Under the pieces are notes generated by a model. The model saw only the letters and a list, made by a program, of their open reading frames with translations, was not told the origin of the DNA and made no database searches. Positions 43,113 through 54,462 of a stretch of 64,000 bases of DNA are shown here, one piece after another. Position 1 is the first letter of the stretch; every line of letters starts with the position of its first letter. Position numbers and translations under genes: made by a program. This DNA comes from Gamsiella multidivaricata (taxonomy: Eukaryota > Mortierellomycota > Mortierellomycetes > Mortierellales > Mortierellaceae), in NCBI RefSeq assembly GCF_025024155.1, contig NW_026251792.1, forward strand, positions 62,001-126,000. The letters run 5' to 3'.

Positions 43113-43993
43113 TTATGCGGTTTCTGAGAGGTGGATCAACAGCTTTTCCAGATCAAAGTTGGGGTTCTCGGGGTCGGTGACGACACCTATGTTGTAAAAA
43201 GAAGAGGAACTGCAGTGTTAGTCCAAGGAAATCAATTTCGATATATTTGTGCAGAGCGGTGTACACCACAGCCCTTTGGATCAGCACTATTGAATCAGGA
43301 ACAGAAACGAAAAAAGCACCGAGCAATCTCGCTTGATTTTACCGCCAGCGGGGGTGTTCTTCTTTGTCCACTCTGCCTTGGCCTGGTCAATCAAACGCTC
43401 GCGGTTCTCGGCCTTGATCTGGTCGGCGCGGTTGTGCTCCAAGGCAACCAAGGAGTTATGGTGGACATATCCGTAAACGAGACCAAAGGCCAATGCTGAC
43501 CAGCGGGCAACCTGTTGATTTAGATTGAGAGATCGAAAAAGAGTTGTATATGCTGGTTAGTCAAGGCTAATAAAGTGTCTGTGTTTGATATTCCGGCCCT
43601 CTGATTCGAAAATGAAAATGCTGCTCTAGTGTTGTTCCTGTGTCGCTTTGATTCAATGGTGCGTAGGTGGGCTTGCTGTGTCGATGATGGCGGTGTCACT
43701 ACATCGAAATGGAGACGACGACTGTTTTCAAGTCCTGTTGGCGAAGAAGAACCGCTGTATTATCCTGCCATGCCTGAAATATTGCAGAGTCGTACCGGCT
43801 GTGGATGGTGCGTGTTGTGTGATCCTGCTTCTCTCCTAGGGCGTGATTGCGATCTTGTTCCGTTCCTGAATACTGTCAGCGGCTGCTCCAACGGTCAACA
43901 AGTCCCTCGAGAAAAAGTGGAGGTGACCCAGTAAAGCGAGTCCGGGAAAATACGCACGTTTCTGACGGGATTGACGACAGCAGAGGCAGACAT
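43113..43993 (-). CDS. ATP21: Mitochondrial F1Fo-ATP synthase subunit e
   Basis: Three small exons, 43993-43958, 43511-43343 and 43186-43113, give 92 residues, the normal size. The sequence starts MSASAVVNPVRN and then VARWSALAFGLVYGYVHH, holding the GxxxG motif (GLVYG) in the single transmembrane segment. The rest is a charged helix (RADQIKAENRERLIDQAKAE) facing the intermembrane space. Subunit e with subunit g drives ATP synthase dimer formation and crista shape; the GxxxG motif mediates contact. The introns are 446 and 156 nt, long for this window. No single open frame covers the gene, so it is easily missed. Confidence 0.92.
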
Positions 43994-44747
43994 GGTTCAC
44001 GGTATGAATATATGTGTGTGTAGTTTACTTGAGTGGACGAGTGAAAGGGATGCACAGCAGAGAGGGGTGGAGTTGATCGCTGATGACCTTCGGCTACTGC
44101 CAGCTTCTCGGAGCACAATTGTTTTGTTACTTTGCCATCGCAAGTGCTGTGGGGGGGTCATGTGACAGCGCCTAGGTGGTGGAGGAGGAGGCAAAGGGGC
44201 TTCATTTTCAGCAGATATATGGTATGATGGCAGTGCTACCGAGAATCAAAAGAACAGGAGAGCGATCATGGGGTGCCGAGAGAGGCGATTTTGACCAGCG
44301 GGCAAGTAGGCAGGCAGACAGGGATGTCAGGCAGTCAGTCAGTCAGCAGAAAGAGAGAGGAGAGCGTCAATTGATGAACAGCAGCCCGCCAAACAGCCAG
44401 ACCAGCAAGAAGGCTGAGAAAAGGGGGGGGGGGGGGGGGGGGTGGTAAGGACGAGATGCGATGGGCGGATGGATGGATATGTCTATGTTTATGAAGCACA
44501 TACATGTATGACGAAGATGGACCATGAACATGCTCTTTATTTCTTTTCCTTTAGCATCCTGTTCGCCCTGTTTTGCTCACTTACTCACTCGCTGTCTTTT
44601 CTTTCTTCTCTCCCTTCTCCATCCTTTATTAATTAATAGTATACCGCGCCTTCCTTCCACCTTCCACCTTCCACCTTCCACCTTCTACCTTCCTCGACCA
44701 GCTTCCTCGACCAACTTCCTCTCCTTTCCAGTCAAGAGAGCCACCCA
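43994..44747. other. Divergent gap with G run and pyrimidine repeat
   Basis: Between ATP synthase e and the kinase. Contains GTCA/GCAG repeats at 44330-44350, a 20-base G run at 44423-44442 and tandem CCACCTT units at about 44657-44690 near the kinase start. No gene seen. Confidence 0.6.
44423..44442 (+). repeat. Run of 20 G
   Basis: Uninterrupted G tract about 305 bases before the kinase start; G-quadruplex forming potential is high. Confidence 0.9.
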
Positions 44748-47700
44748 ATGTCGGGTGCTGCAAGCTATGCCACCTCTCTCAACAGAAGGTCCTCTATTCA
44801 CTCGGCCGCACGGCCCAACTCAAACCCACCCCGCCAGTACTCCACGTTCAAGATCGAGGTCGAATACATCAGCACCAGCCAGCAGTCCGTCATCGCACTC
44901 AGTTCACAGAGGACCGGGATCCAGAACCTCGAGACGATCACAGAGTTGAATCTCAATAGGGACAACGATGACCGAGCTCTAAGGAGTGTTTTAGAGGAGG
45001 ACGAGGGCGAGGGCGAGGACTCGGAAGCAGGAATACAAAAACAGACACAAGCACAGACGCAGGGACATATGCAGATACGAGGCGTACAAGCGCCGCCCAT
45101 TCCATCGTCCTCTCGACCCTATCCCACATCCATTTCACGGCAACGTCCCTTGCGCACACAGTCTGAACAGTACCATACGCGAGCAGGACAATATCCCCAG
45201 CTCGAGGATCAATCTGCGCGTCTCTATCGACCAAACTCGCAGGCAACCCCACGAGGGGCCGTTGCTCCGCTTCGACATAACACTGCCGTGGTTGCTCATA
45301 CCGTTGGCCGTAGCGCTGGATATCATCTGCAGACAACCATTTCACGGAGCGACTACCTTCAATCGTCACATGTCCAACATGACGAGACCCCTGTTCTCTC
45401 CTCAGCAGGATCGCAGTCGGATGAGGATGAGGATGACGAGGTACACTCTCCAGTCGAGCATTTAGTGGTCGACGATGAGAACGGAGACGAGGACAAAGCG
45501 CCTAGCAGCAACGACAATCATGGATCTCATGCGCAGGACAGCACTGACCAGGGTAAGAGCAGTCAAGACTCACTGCCACTCAGTCAAGAAATCCAGGAGA
45601 CGCCCGAGCTGGAGACGCAGGAGACACTTAAGCGGGAGAGAACCAGGATTTTGGAGCGTACCGTTGTCAGTTCATATCGCCAAATCGACTTCAAGGATAT
45701 ATCCAACATCCAACCGCTCAAGCGAGGTGGATACGGCGAGATCCATACGGCAGAGTGGTCTCACTTACGAGTTGTCTTGAAGCGTGCCCTACCCGAACAC
45801 AGCGAAGGAATGGAGCAGTTTGATCAAGAGGTAGGTCATCATGCCAAGTCTGGCACAAACTTCTGTCTAGGCAGTGCTCTATTTCTATTATTATTGTTAT
45901 TATTATTACTATTACTATTACTATTATTATTATTATTATTATCGTCATTGCTTGCCTCGCAACACACCTGCACATTGTTTTGTACGAATTATCGCCATTC
46001 TTTAAAAATAGCCAACGACAGCAGAATTAACACACCCATTAATACCGCTACAATTATAGCTCGAGATCTTGAAGCGTGTCCACGATTACGATTTCATCGT
46101 TCCTTTCTATGGGGTCACAACAGATCCCCACACGAATGTTAGGTGCATGGTCATGAAGCACTGCACCAACGGGAATTTGTGTTCCTTTCTGGAGAAGCAT
46201 CATGATAACCTGACTTGGTCGGAGCGGTATCGTCTATCAATTGAAATCACAAAAGGACTCGAGTTCCTGCACAAGTCCGGCTTTCATCATCGGGATTTAC
46301 ACAGTGGCAACATTTTGCTCGACGACAAGAGGACAGCCATGATCTGCGACTTTGGACTGAGTCGATCCTCTAACAAGGAGCAAACGACAGATGTTGCAGC
46401 AACTGTGGGTGTGGCGTCTTTTTTGGCACCTGAACGGTTTCCTCAGCAGCGGCCCGTTTATTCAGCAGCATGCGACATCTATAGTCTGGGCGTGATCTTT
46501 TGGCACATCTCTTCTGGACGGATCCCATTTGTCAAGCGTTTGCGCGAACCGGTCTTGTTACGGGAACTTATGGAGGGGCACCGAGAGGAGATTGTTCCTG
46601 GCACACCCAAAGAGTTCCGGGACCTTATTGTCAAATGTTGGGATGTGAAGGCAGCAAATCGACTGAAGATTGATGTGATCATTGCAATACTGCAGACATT
46701 GATGGCCAAACCCTCAGAACCCATTCATCAGGTCTCTACTGGATTTATCGTACCCAGCGATACAACTTCTGCAGCTCTTCCAGTTCCACCGGAACTCGAT
46801 GCGCGAATGGCCAGTCTAGAGCGAGCGTCGAACACGCTCAACAGAATGGTGTTTGATATACAGGATCCAATGATGAGAGAAATCGTCGATTATATTGAAC
46901 GTAAGTGGTTGGTCTACCAGATCGCTGAATGCCTCTTTTTCTTAAGCACCACTAAGCAATGCATCCATCATATATTGCCCTCCTGCAATAGGTACCCGTG
47001 CATACTTTCGAGACCAAAGAATACCCCTTGAGCCCTATTCGCCCTCAAATCCTCCAAAGACCCCCATATACCTCTGTCCGCTTGTCGGAGACATTGCTGC
47101 TCTCCAATATCATCTCTCCCATAATGGATCGTATTATAACCCAATCAACGAGTCGAGCGTGCGGACTGGAGATACTGCTCTTCATCTCGCATGTCTTTTT
47201 CTCGAATCGCCGATGGACACTATCAAGATCCTTGTTGAGCTCGGTGCCGATATCAACCTAGAAAATCTCCAAGGGTACACACCAGTCATGATCCTGGTCT
47301 CGTCTAATACCCAGTACTGCTACGAGGCCCTCAAATTCTTTGTCATGCGCGGTGCTCGTATCCCAGCCTATATTCGGAGCCCGATCACGCCACTCAACAG
47401 CGCACAGATGTATGCACTCAATCTCGTGAACGAGTCGCGGCAGATATACCCAGATGGCTATTTAAAAACAGGTGAGGGCGCCGGTGTTGGCCCAGGAGCC
47501 ATGCCACCATTTTTATCGCAAGATCGTCGGCACTCTCGGCAGCGAGTCTCTTCCCCAAACCTAAATGTGCACCAGGAACGTAATGGGCGTAAAGTTGAGA
47601 GGATATATGCGCAAGGACGTCCGCTGATTCATGTGGTGGCGGCGATGCAGGAGGACTACAGGATCTTGGATTGTCTGTGCGAGGCGGGCTTAGACCCAGC

Positions 47701-48355
47701 TATGCACTTTGCGGGCGAGACGGCACTTGTAGCAGCGGCGGCGCACCTGAGGATCAAGAACGTGGAATGGCTGTTGAATCATGACCTGGACATCAGCACT
47801 GAGGCTGGGGTTCAGAGAGCTATCAAGGTTGTCAAGCTGCTCCACCATTATCCTTCGTCTGGCACGAACCCTTACTATGGTATGGGTGGACACAGCAAGT
47901 CCTCCAGCTCATCCTCAACCTCTGGCAGTCGAATGACCGACAACAGTCAGATCTCACAAGAATTTCCGGATGACATTCGAGACTTGGGAAAGTATAGCTG
48001 GGCAGGAGTCGCGTATGGCGATGCCGATCGAATGAGTAAGGACATGGTGGGGCCTGTGCTGAACTTGCTTGAGCGGTGGACCGGAAGCAGGCGCATCGCT
48101 AACAGGAAGGAGGTAGCGACGAAACTGAAGCTCATGTACGGGTCATCGATGGACGTCAGAGTGTCATCCATCTCGGCCACAAGCACGAACAGTGACAGTA
48201 GTGCGAGCAGTCAAGGCAGCCATCGCGTTTCCCAGCCTTCCCGGCAGAATCTAGCTCGTGGTGGATTAGTCCAAGGGACTAAATCTCTGCGCAAGAGTCA
48301 GCGTCATGTCGTCGACCAAGTCCTCAACGAGAAGCCGCCGATGCGGTTCTGGTGA
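44748..48355 (+). CDS. Protein kinase (TKL-like) with ankyrin-type C-terminal region
   Basis: Three exons, 44748-45830, 46060-46900 and 46992-48355, give 1095 residues. The first 310 residues are disordered and Gln/Ser/Asp-rich. The kinase starts with LKRGGYGEIHTAEW (Gly-rich loop) and Lys345 in VVLKRAL. Exon 2 supplies HHRDLHSGNILL (Asp440), CDFGLSR (Asp458) and FLAPERF, plus WHISSGRIPF and CWDVKAANR. All catalytic landmarks are intact, so it should be active. After a helix at the exon 2-3 junction comes TGDTALHLACLFLES with LVELGADINLENLQGYTPVM and later AGETALVAAAAHLRIKNVE, ankyrin-like repeats, then a Ser-rich tail. Intron 1 has an ATT microsatellite. Tyrosine-kinase-like signalling is inferred; partners unknown. 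Confidence 0.88.
45885..45945 (+). repeat. Intronic ATT/ACT microsatellite
   Basis: About 20 trinucleotide units, ATT with ACT variants, within the first intron of the kinase gene. Reading through it produces a false poly-Leu segment. Confidence 0.85.
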
Positions 48356-48878
48356 CGAACGAGCAAACAATGAAATTCCTCAAAGTTTTTCTTTTTTTTT
48401 TTTTTTTTGTGTTTCACTGGCATAATTAAATACAACAGGGAAAACGCGCGGACTTCGTATACTTTTTGAAACAGACTAAATGCCACATACATGCAGTAAG
48501 GTACAGCGATTCCAGCCGATGGGCTGGAATGCGCACGGAGCATGGTTCGTGCAGGGATGATATCACGACTTTCTGATTAGGTCTCTACAGTGGGGTTGAT
48601 CGTATTTGATCAGAACCACCTCACCAAGTCACTATGGGAGCACGATCGCACCCAGCGACGCAGCACCATAATAATAAGTATGTACAACTTTACTATGGAA
48701 CAACCAAAGCCCAAAGGTTATTTGGCTAAAACCCCATGAAGCAATGTAGCCCGGTAATCTTTTTTTTTCACATCCCAAAGTTTATTTACATGATAAAGAT
48801 ATTGATAGACTACAGATACACGCCATGCCAACAAGCTGTGTTTTTTTTTCTTTGACTTTTTTCAATCTTACTATCCTA
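48356..48878. other. Intergenic between convergent genes
   Basis: 3' regions of the kinase and the phosphatase; a 17-base T run lies at 48392-48408. No gene. Confidence 0.5.
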
Positions 48879-51800
48879 CTAGGCCCCAAGTCCATCCATG
48901 ATGTACTGAGTTCCCTGTCGGAGTCTTTCAAAGAGATCGTCGGACACTCGAGCAGGCCTCGAGTCGTGTTTGCCCTTTCTCTGTCGATCGCCTGGACGCG
49001 ATTGCGACGAACTCTTGGTTCCCACAAAGAGCGTCTGCTGTCCCACCAAGTTCATCTCGTCATTGTCAAGACGTTTCCACGTGTCGACCCTGTTTCCGTT
49101 ATCCCTGATCTCAAAGACTCGAGAGCGCCTGGGCACATCAGCATTGCCGTAGGAGCCATAGCCAAGTCCACCTCCGTAACAAAGGTTGATACCTCGGTGG
49201 TCCAAGCACTAGGGAAAAAAAAAAAAAGACGAGATGCGGTTTGAGTAATTCATCTTCATTATATATAGCAACCAAGTGATTGAATCGATGCATTTATCCA
49301 TCTGTAGCTATCCCAGCCCACTTACATAGTCATTGAGATGGTCATGACCAGCTGTAGTGGCTCTGACGTCCTTGCTCTCAAAGATTGCGTCAAACATCCC
49401 AGAGTTATATTTCGGAGCGCTGACTCCCTCGTTCTTGTCGCCGACTATGTGGCTGCTTCCTTGGGTCATATCCATGTCCTCATCCTGGTCATCATCTTCA
49501 GCATCCTCGACCAAAGCATACTCTGGAATCGGGATATGGAAGAACGCTAGCGCGTTCGGGATATTCTCCCTAGAATATTGCGAGGTGATGGCCCTAGAGG
49601 TCTGGCGAAACCATTCGACTTGGTCGTCTTTGATCCAATCCCATCCTGGGTACTCCAAGTTGAAGCTGTAGGCACCAGAATCCAAGAAGTAGAGGGTAAA
49701 GCGGCTTTTATCGCTCTGAAGATGATCTTCCGTCTCGTCATCATCGATGTCTTCCTGGTCATCGCTCCAAATCTCTGGCTGGTCGACATGTCCATGACTA
49801 CGGCCACGGCCCCGTCTGCGTTTATGCCTGTGAATGTTCAAGAAATAGTTGCCAGTGCCCGAGATGTCGAGAGGTCCTCGCTGCGACAATGAGTATGGCA
49901 AATCCTGTGCAGAGGTAATCATTTCCTCTCGTGTAAGGTCGCCTTCTTCATCGTGATTTCCAAAGATAATAGTCCATGGAATTCCACGTTCAATAACCGG
50001 CCTTGAGTACTTTAGAATCGTCTGTTCAGGATTATATATAGAGAGAGAGAAGTAAATGGCGTTAGTTCGAGTCATATGGTAGTATATCTATAGGACACGA
50101 AATTGAGAGGCGACAAGGCAGTGGCGCAAGTCCATACCGAGAAGGCGTCATTGGATGTCAATCCATCGACATTATCGCCGGAATAGACCACGAGGTCCGG
50201 TCTTTCCGAGTCGAGCATTCTCTCCATCATTTCCATAGTGTTGATATCTCCTGTGCAGTCCATCTAAGAACAGAAAAATGGTTATGTATGGACAGTTAGC
50301 AGGAGAAAGTTATGGAACAAGTGCAGTGACCAAATAGGAAGCTTTTGCGAAAAGAACAGTTTTGCGAAAAGCATAGCATACCGTGTTGGGAGCATTATGG
50401 CACGAGTGAACCCCTGTTGCCATGTGGATATCTGCGAACTGCACAATCTTGAACGAACCATCTTCCTTGAATCGAAGCGTTGGCGCCTCCGGTACAGTCT
50501 TATCGCCGGACCTATAGATGATCTGTGCGTTCCAATCCGGCACATCCTGGTCGGTCCCATGTTCATCAAATGCGGCGACATTCCAGCTGTGTGGCACTGG
50601 ATTGGATCCAATTTCGATCGCGATATTGTCGATTGCATGCCTTTGGTCTCCGACCCGACCTCGTTTATAGGCAACATAGACGTTGTTGTTCTTGTATCGC
50701 ACGCCTGTGTTGATGGTTCCGTAGTCTGTATCATCGTTGTTGCCGCTGTGTTCGTTCAGACTGAGGTTGAGTCTAGTGATGGGACGCTCTCCAGGCACGG
50801 ACTTGTAGAAGAGATAGAGGTATCGTTTCAGGGTACCGGTCATAATGGGCCGGTTGACACGGGTCCAGGAATCGTCCATAGTGCACGGTGGTAGGGCGCA
50901 TGCTTTGGTGGCGATGTGTGTGATAGGCTCTCGTCGCCCAGCTCGTTTGTAGTACAGATAGACCCATTGACCGCCTGTTTTATGCACGCATGCATGGAAA
51001 TGATGAACGCATCGAATAGTTAGCTTGCATGCAAAACACGTTTTAATACCAAACGCAGAAACAAAGAATTACTTGCCCGTGCCAACATTCAAATCCATTG
51101 GAAGGCGGTCGTATCCGATCGCAGCATGGCTATCATATCCGTACTTGACTACAATGCTGTCGATAGGCGCCTGTTCGGGATCTCGTCTCACAAACATGGT
51201 CAACACGGGGCCGCGGTTACCGTCATTCAGGTTGCCCTTGACTCTTTCCCAGCCATCTTCATCCATAACTGCATCCTGGCCTTGGCGGACTGCAATTTGT
51301 GTAATGGGATGTCTACGAGGGCGGGCGGGCTCGTGTGTGTTGTTGTTGTTGCTCTTGATAGCGGTATCATGCGCAGCAGTGCGCCTTATCACCCCATGAC
51401 AGTCGACAAACTCGTGTTCAGGACCATGATCCTCGCCAAGGTCTGTGAAGTGCAGATGCACAAAGCTGCCGCGCGAGTATCTGTTCAGATCCTGAGGGAC
51501 CTTTCTGTACCCCGGGAGACGACAGTTGTCTGCTGGGCAGGCTGTGATCTGGATGTCGGTGATGCCGGAGCGACTCTTGGCTGTTTAAAGTAGATGGGCA
51601 GATGGATGAAAGGGGAGACAGAGAGGGAAAGGGAGCGATGGCAGGAGGGGGAGGTGGATATGTGCGCAGTGGAGATAGTCAGTGGGGTGTGGATGAAGAG
51701 GGGATGTAGGAAGCAGGCAACAGAAGCAGAGGTGAGTTACAACAACGACGACAACGACACTGGGACTGCAGTTGGACTGCAGATGAGGACGAATAGGAAG

Positions 51801-51880
51801 GGAAGGCGGCTGTTACCCAGGGCGAGCTGGAGGGCAGAGGACAGCCCCAGGACCAGGGACGACCAGAGGAGGGACCTCAT
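48879..51880 (-). CDS. DCR2-like calcineurin-type phosphoesterase with N-terminal repeat region
   Basis: Six exons, 51880-51817, 51580-51077, 50974-50382, 50263-50138, 50021-49326 and 49208-48879, close in phase to 770 residues. Exon 1 is a signal peptide (MRSLLWSSLVLGLSSALQLA). Residues about 60-340 contain repeated segments GWERVKGNLNDGNRG, PMDLNVGTGGQWVYLYYKR, RPITRLNLSLN and WTRVNRPIMTGTLKRYLYLF, resembling MABP/Vps62-type beta-prism repeats. The phosphatase domain has metal ligands in FADIHMATG (Asp371, His373), SGDNVDG (Asp417), FGNHDEEGD (Asn451, His452), FFHIP and TTAGHDH, and ends with YGGGLGYGSYG. Closest known type is yeast Dcr2 and plant PAP28/29. Intron 2 uses a GC donor. Substrate is unknown; location is likely the secretory path or vacuole. 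Confidence 0.87.
50975..51076 (-). other. GC-AG intron in the phosphatase gene
   Basis: The exon ends ACGG and the intron starts GCAAGTAATT and ends AAACAG. The GC donor is the only choice that keeps GTGGQWVYLYYK in frame; the nearby GT (two bases into GCAAGT) shifts the frame to nonsense. Confidence 0.8.
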
Positions 51881-52444
51881 TGGGAGGGGGAGGGGGGATG
51901 GTCGGAGGAAAGAGAGAAGGAGCAACGAACAGGCGGATGAGGGCGTTTGCTGGGCTGATGAGAAGGGATGAGGAGAGGGATGAGGAAAGGGAATGAGGGA
52001 GTGAGGGAGGGGGAGTAAGTAAGAAAGTGGAGGGGCGAAGAGTGAGAGAAAGCGAAAGTGAGAGGGCCGAAAGAGTAAAAAGCAGTCGACTGAGGGCGAT
52101 GATGACATCCACAGCTGACTCCTGCATTGTGGGCGAATGACCAGGAAAGACCCTTTTTCATTAAAGGGAAAGGAAAGGAAAAAGGAAAAAAGGGCATGCA
52201 TAATCTCCCCCTCCACTCCTACAGGCACGTACCAGGTACCATTGCTGCTGTTACTGCTGCTGCTGCTGCTGCCGCTTATGCCTCTGCTGCATACGCTGAT
52301 GCACCCATGCCTGCCAAGGAAGGCATTGGTATGAAAAAATCGAGCTGTGCCCATTGAATCGACATGGCCGCAGCAACGGAGGGGAAGGGCTTACTTCTCC
52401 GTCCAGGGCCAGTCACGTCTCTCTCCTTTTCCTGTTCCACTGCT

Positions 52445-52477
<33 letters not shown>

Positions 52478-52607
52478 CGCGTCCCCCTCCTCCGCGTTTT
52501 CCTCTTCTTCTTCTTCTTCTTTACCCTTTCCCCTTTTCCTGCTCATAATAGTCCGTGTACCGTCCGTCTACAGCAAAACCCAATCCGTCATCTGAACTAT
52601 CGCTGCC
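51881..52607. promoter_or_regulatory. Divergent upstream region
   Basis: Separates the phosphatase start (reverse) and the zinc-knuckle start (forward). Purine-rich near the phosphatase, CTG-rich at 52240-52285, and with a 31-base T run at 52447-52477 followed by TTC repeats. No gene. Confidence 0.5.
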
Positions 52608-54462
52608 ATGGATCCTTGGGACACTCCCGCCGCCAGCACCATGCCCGTGTCAAAATGGGACACCAACGACGCACAAGCCTCCTCCAGTGCCTCGCACGGG
52701 TCAGCCACAGCTTCAGACGCGGACCACGACCAGTGGGAACAGATGAAGAGGCAGATGGAGGCAGCCTCCATCAGCAATGACCGACCACATTCAGGCAGTA
52801 CGCTCTCTTGAGAAACTCTTGGCTTTGTCCTGTTTTCCTGTTTGGTGGCAAATATTAAGGCTTGCCCTGGAGATTCTAAAATTATTGCCCTTTGCTTTTG
52901 CTTTTGCTTTTGCTATTACACAGGCAGTCGAACCAGGGAACCATCCCCTCCTCCTCGACATTCTTTTGATAGTAAACTTTAATTCACTACTGCTAATCGT
53001 ATCATGTCTATTTTGATATCCTATTTCTTACCCTTTTCCTTCTCACTATAAACGCGCCTTTAGGGCCTTCTGTGACATTGAAGGACGTATGGCCCACGTT
53101 CATGGAGGCTGATCAGGCGCGCGATCTCGACGATGTCAAGGCGGCTCTCGCCGGTCTTTGCGAGGCTTCCAAAGGAGGGTCTTGGAAAGATCTGGAACAC
53201 AGACTGAGGGATGAAAACTGCAATACCTATCTGGTGGCCACGGCAAGTGCAACTATACCGGGGTGCTGATGAAGCAGATGATGGCCCGTTCGTTTTTGGT
53301 GATTGTACTGATCAGATCTATCGCTTTCCTACTAATCAACATTCCATATTATTTTTTTTAGGAGGACAATGTATCGTTTGGGTACACACTCGTCAATCTC
53401 AAGAGCGAACCTAACCAACAGTACCGCGTCATCCCCTCCTTCATCAAACCCGGTACTGTCAAGCGAGGACGCATGTCGATCGGTATGGCTGCAAGTTACG
53501 AAGAAAATTTTGCCCGTCTTGATAATGCAGGCGTTGTCCGCCCAAGCGGCGTACCCAATTGTCACAACTGTAAGCAGGACGGCCATATAGCGAGCGAGTG
53601 CAGGGAGGAAAAGAGAGAGTCTGAGAGATCAGAATACTTTGGCAAGTGTTACAATTGTGGATCGGAGGATCATCGAACCCGAAACTGCAACGAGCCCCGC
53701 AAAGTCAGAACCTGCAGAAACTGCGGCCATGAGGGCCACATGGCCAGAGAATGCACTGAGCCCGAGGCGCCCATTGTCTGCAACAGATGTAATCAGGAGG
53801 GCCATATGGCACGCGACTGTGCAGAGCCCCGAACGGATATGATTTGCAGAAATTGCCAGCAAGTGGGACATGTGGCGCGCGACTGCCTGGAGCCCCGAAC
53901 GGATGTGGTTTGCAGAAATTGCCAGCAAATGGGACACATGGCACGCGACTGCCGCGAGCCTCGCATGGACATCGTCTGCATCCGCTGCAACCAGCCTGGA
54001 CACATGGTACGCGACTGCCTGGAGCCCCGGACAGATGTTATATGTATTCGGTGCGATCAGCCAGGCCATATAGCACGCGAATGTTTAGAGGCTCGCACGG
54101 ACATTACCTGTAACCGATGCAGCCAGCCAGGTCATATGGCGCGCGACTGCCTGGAGCCTCGAACGGATATGGTTTGCAGAAATTGCCAGCAAGTGGGACA
54201 CGTGTCGCGCGACTGCCGCGAGCCGCGACAGTTGTCGTCGATCAAGTGTTACAACGTATGATTATTATGCAGAATACGATGATGAACATGTCCAAGACGT
54301 AGTACTAACCTCTTGTCGATGAACCGACTAATCGTTCAAACATCCTAGTGCGACGAATTTGGTCATCGAGCGTCGGATTGTCCCAATGAGCCAGTTGAAG
54401 GCGCCAGCGAGCGTCGTCGTCCGCCGCCTCGCAGCCGCTTTGGTTTCAGCGAAGGGTTTTAA
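52608..54462 (+). CDS. CCHC zinc-knuckle protein with eleven knuckles (Gis2/CNBP-like)
   Basis: Four exons, 52608-52797, 53064-53242, 53362-54255 and 54349-54462, give 458 residues. The N-terminal 60 residues are acidic and Ser-rich (MDPWDTPAAS...). A folded region follows with WKDLEHRLRDENCNTYLVAT and, over the second junction, EDNVSFGYTLVNLKSEPNQQ, as in the N-terminal domain of some fungal knuckle proteins. Eleven CX2CX4HX4C knuckles come next, e.g. CRNCGHEGHMAREC and CYNCDEFGHRASDC; most are spaced by an EPRTD-type linker in units of 23 residues. The last knuckle is split by intron 3. The end is Arg/Pro-rich (RRRPPPRSRFGF). Binding of single-stranded RNA or DNA is expected from the family. 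Intron 2 has a GC donor. AATAAA at 54626. Confidence 0.92.
53243..53361 (+). other. GC-AG intron in the zinc-knuckle gene
   Basis: Exon ends CCACG, intron starts GCAAGTGCAA and ends TTTTTTTAG. Only this donor or the poor GTGGCC seven bases earlier keeps frame; GCAAGT fits the strict GC-donor consensus and retains the family-typical YLVAT. Confidence 0.75.
53525..54255 (+). repeat. 69-bp coding repeats, zinc-knuckle array
   Basis: Ten knuckles of exon 3; from about 53710 they follow a regular 69-base unit. Several units are nearly identical at DNA level (e.g. TTTGCAGAAATTGCCAGCAA occurs repeatedly), pointing to recent unit duplication or conversion within the gene. Confidence 0.85.

Noticed and set aside
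45840..46060. Poly-Leu segment after the kinase N-terminal frame
   Set aside because: Read-through of the ATT microsatellite within intron 1; the kinase continues at 46060.
53629..54069. Reverse-strand repeat frames opposite the zinc knuckles
   Set aside because: Shadows of the 69-base repeat unit.
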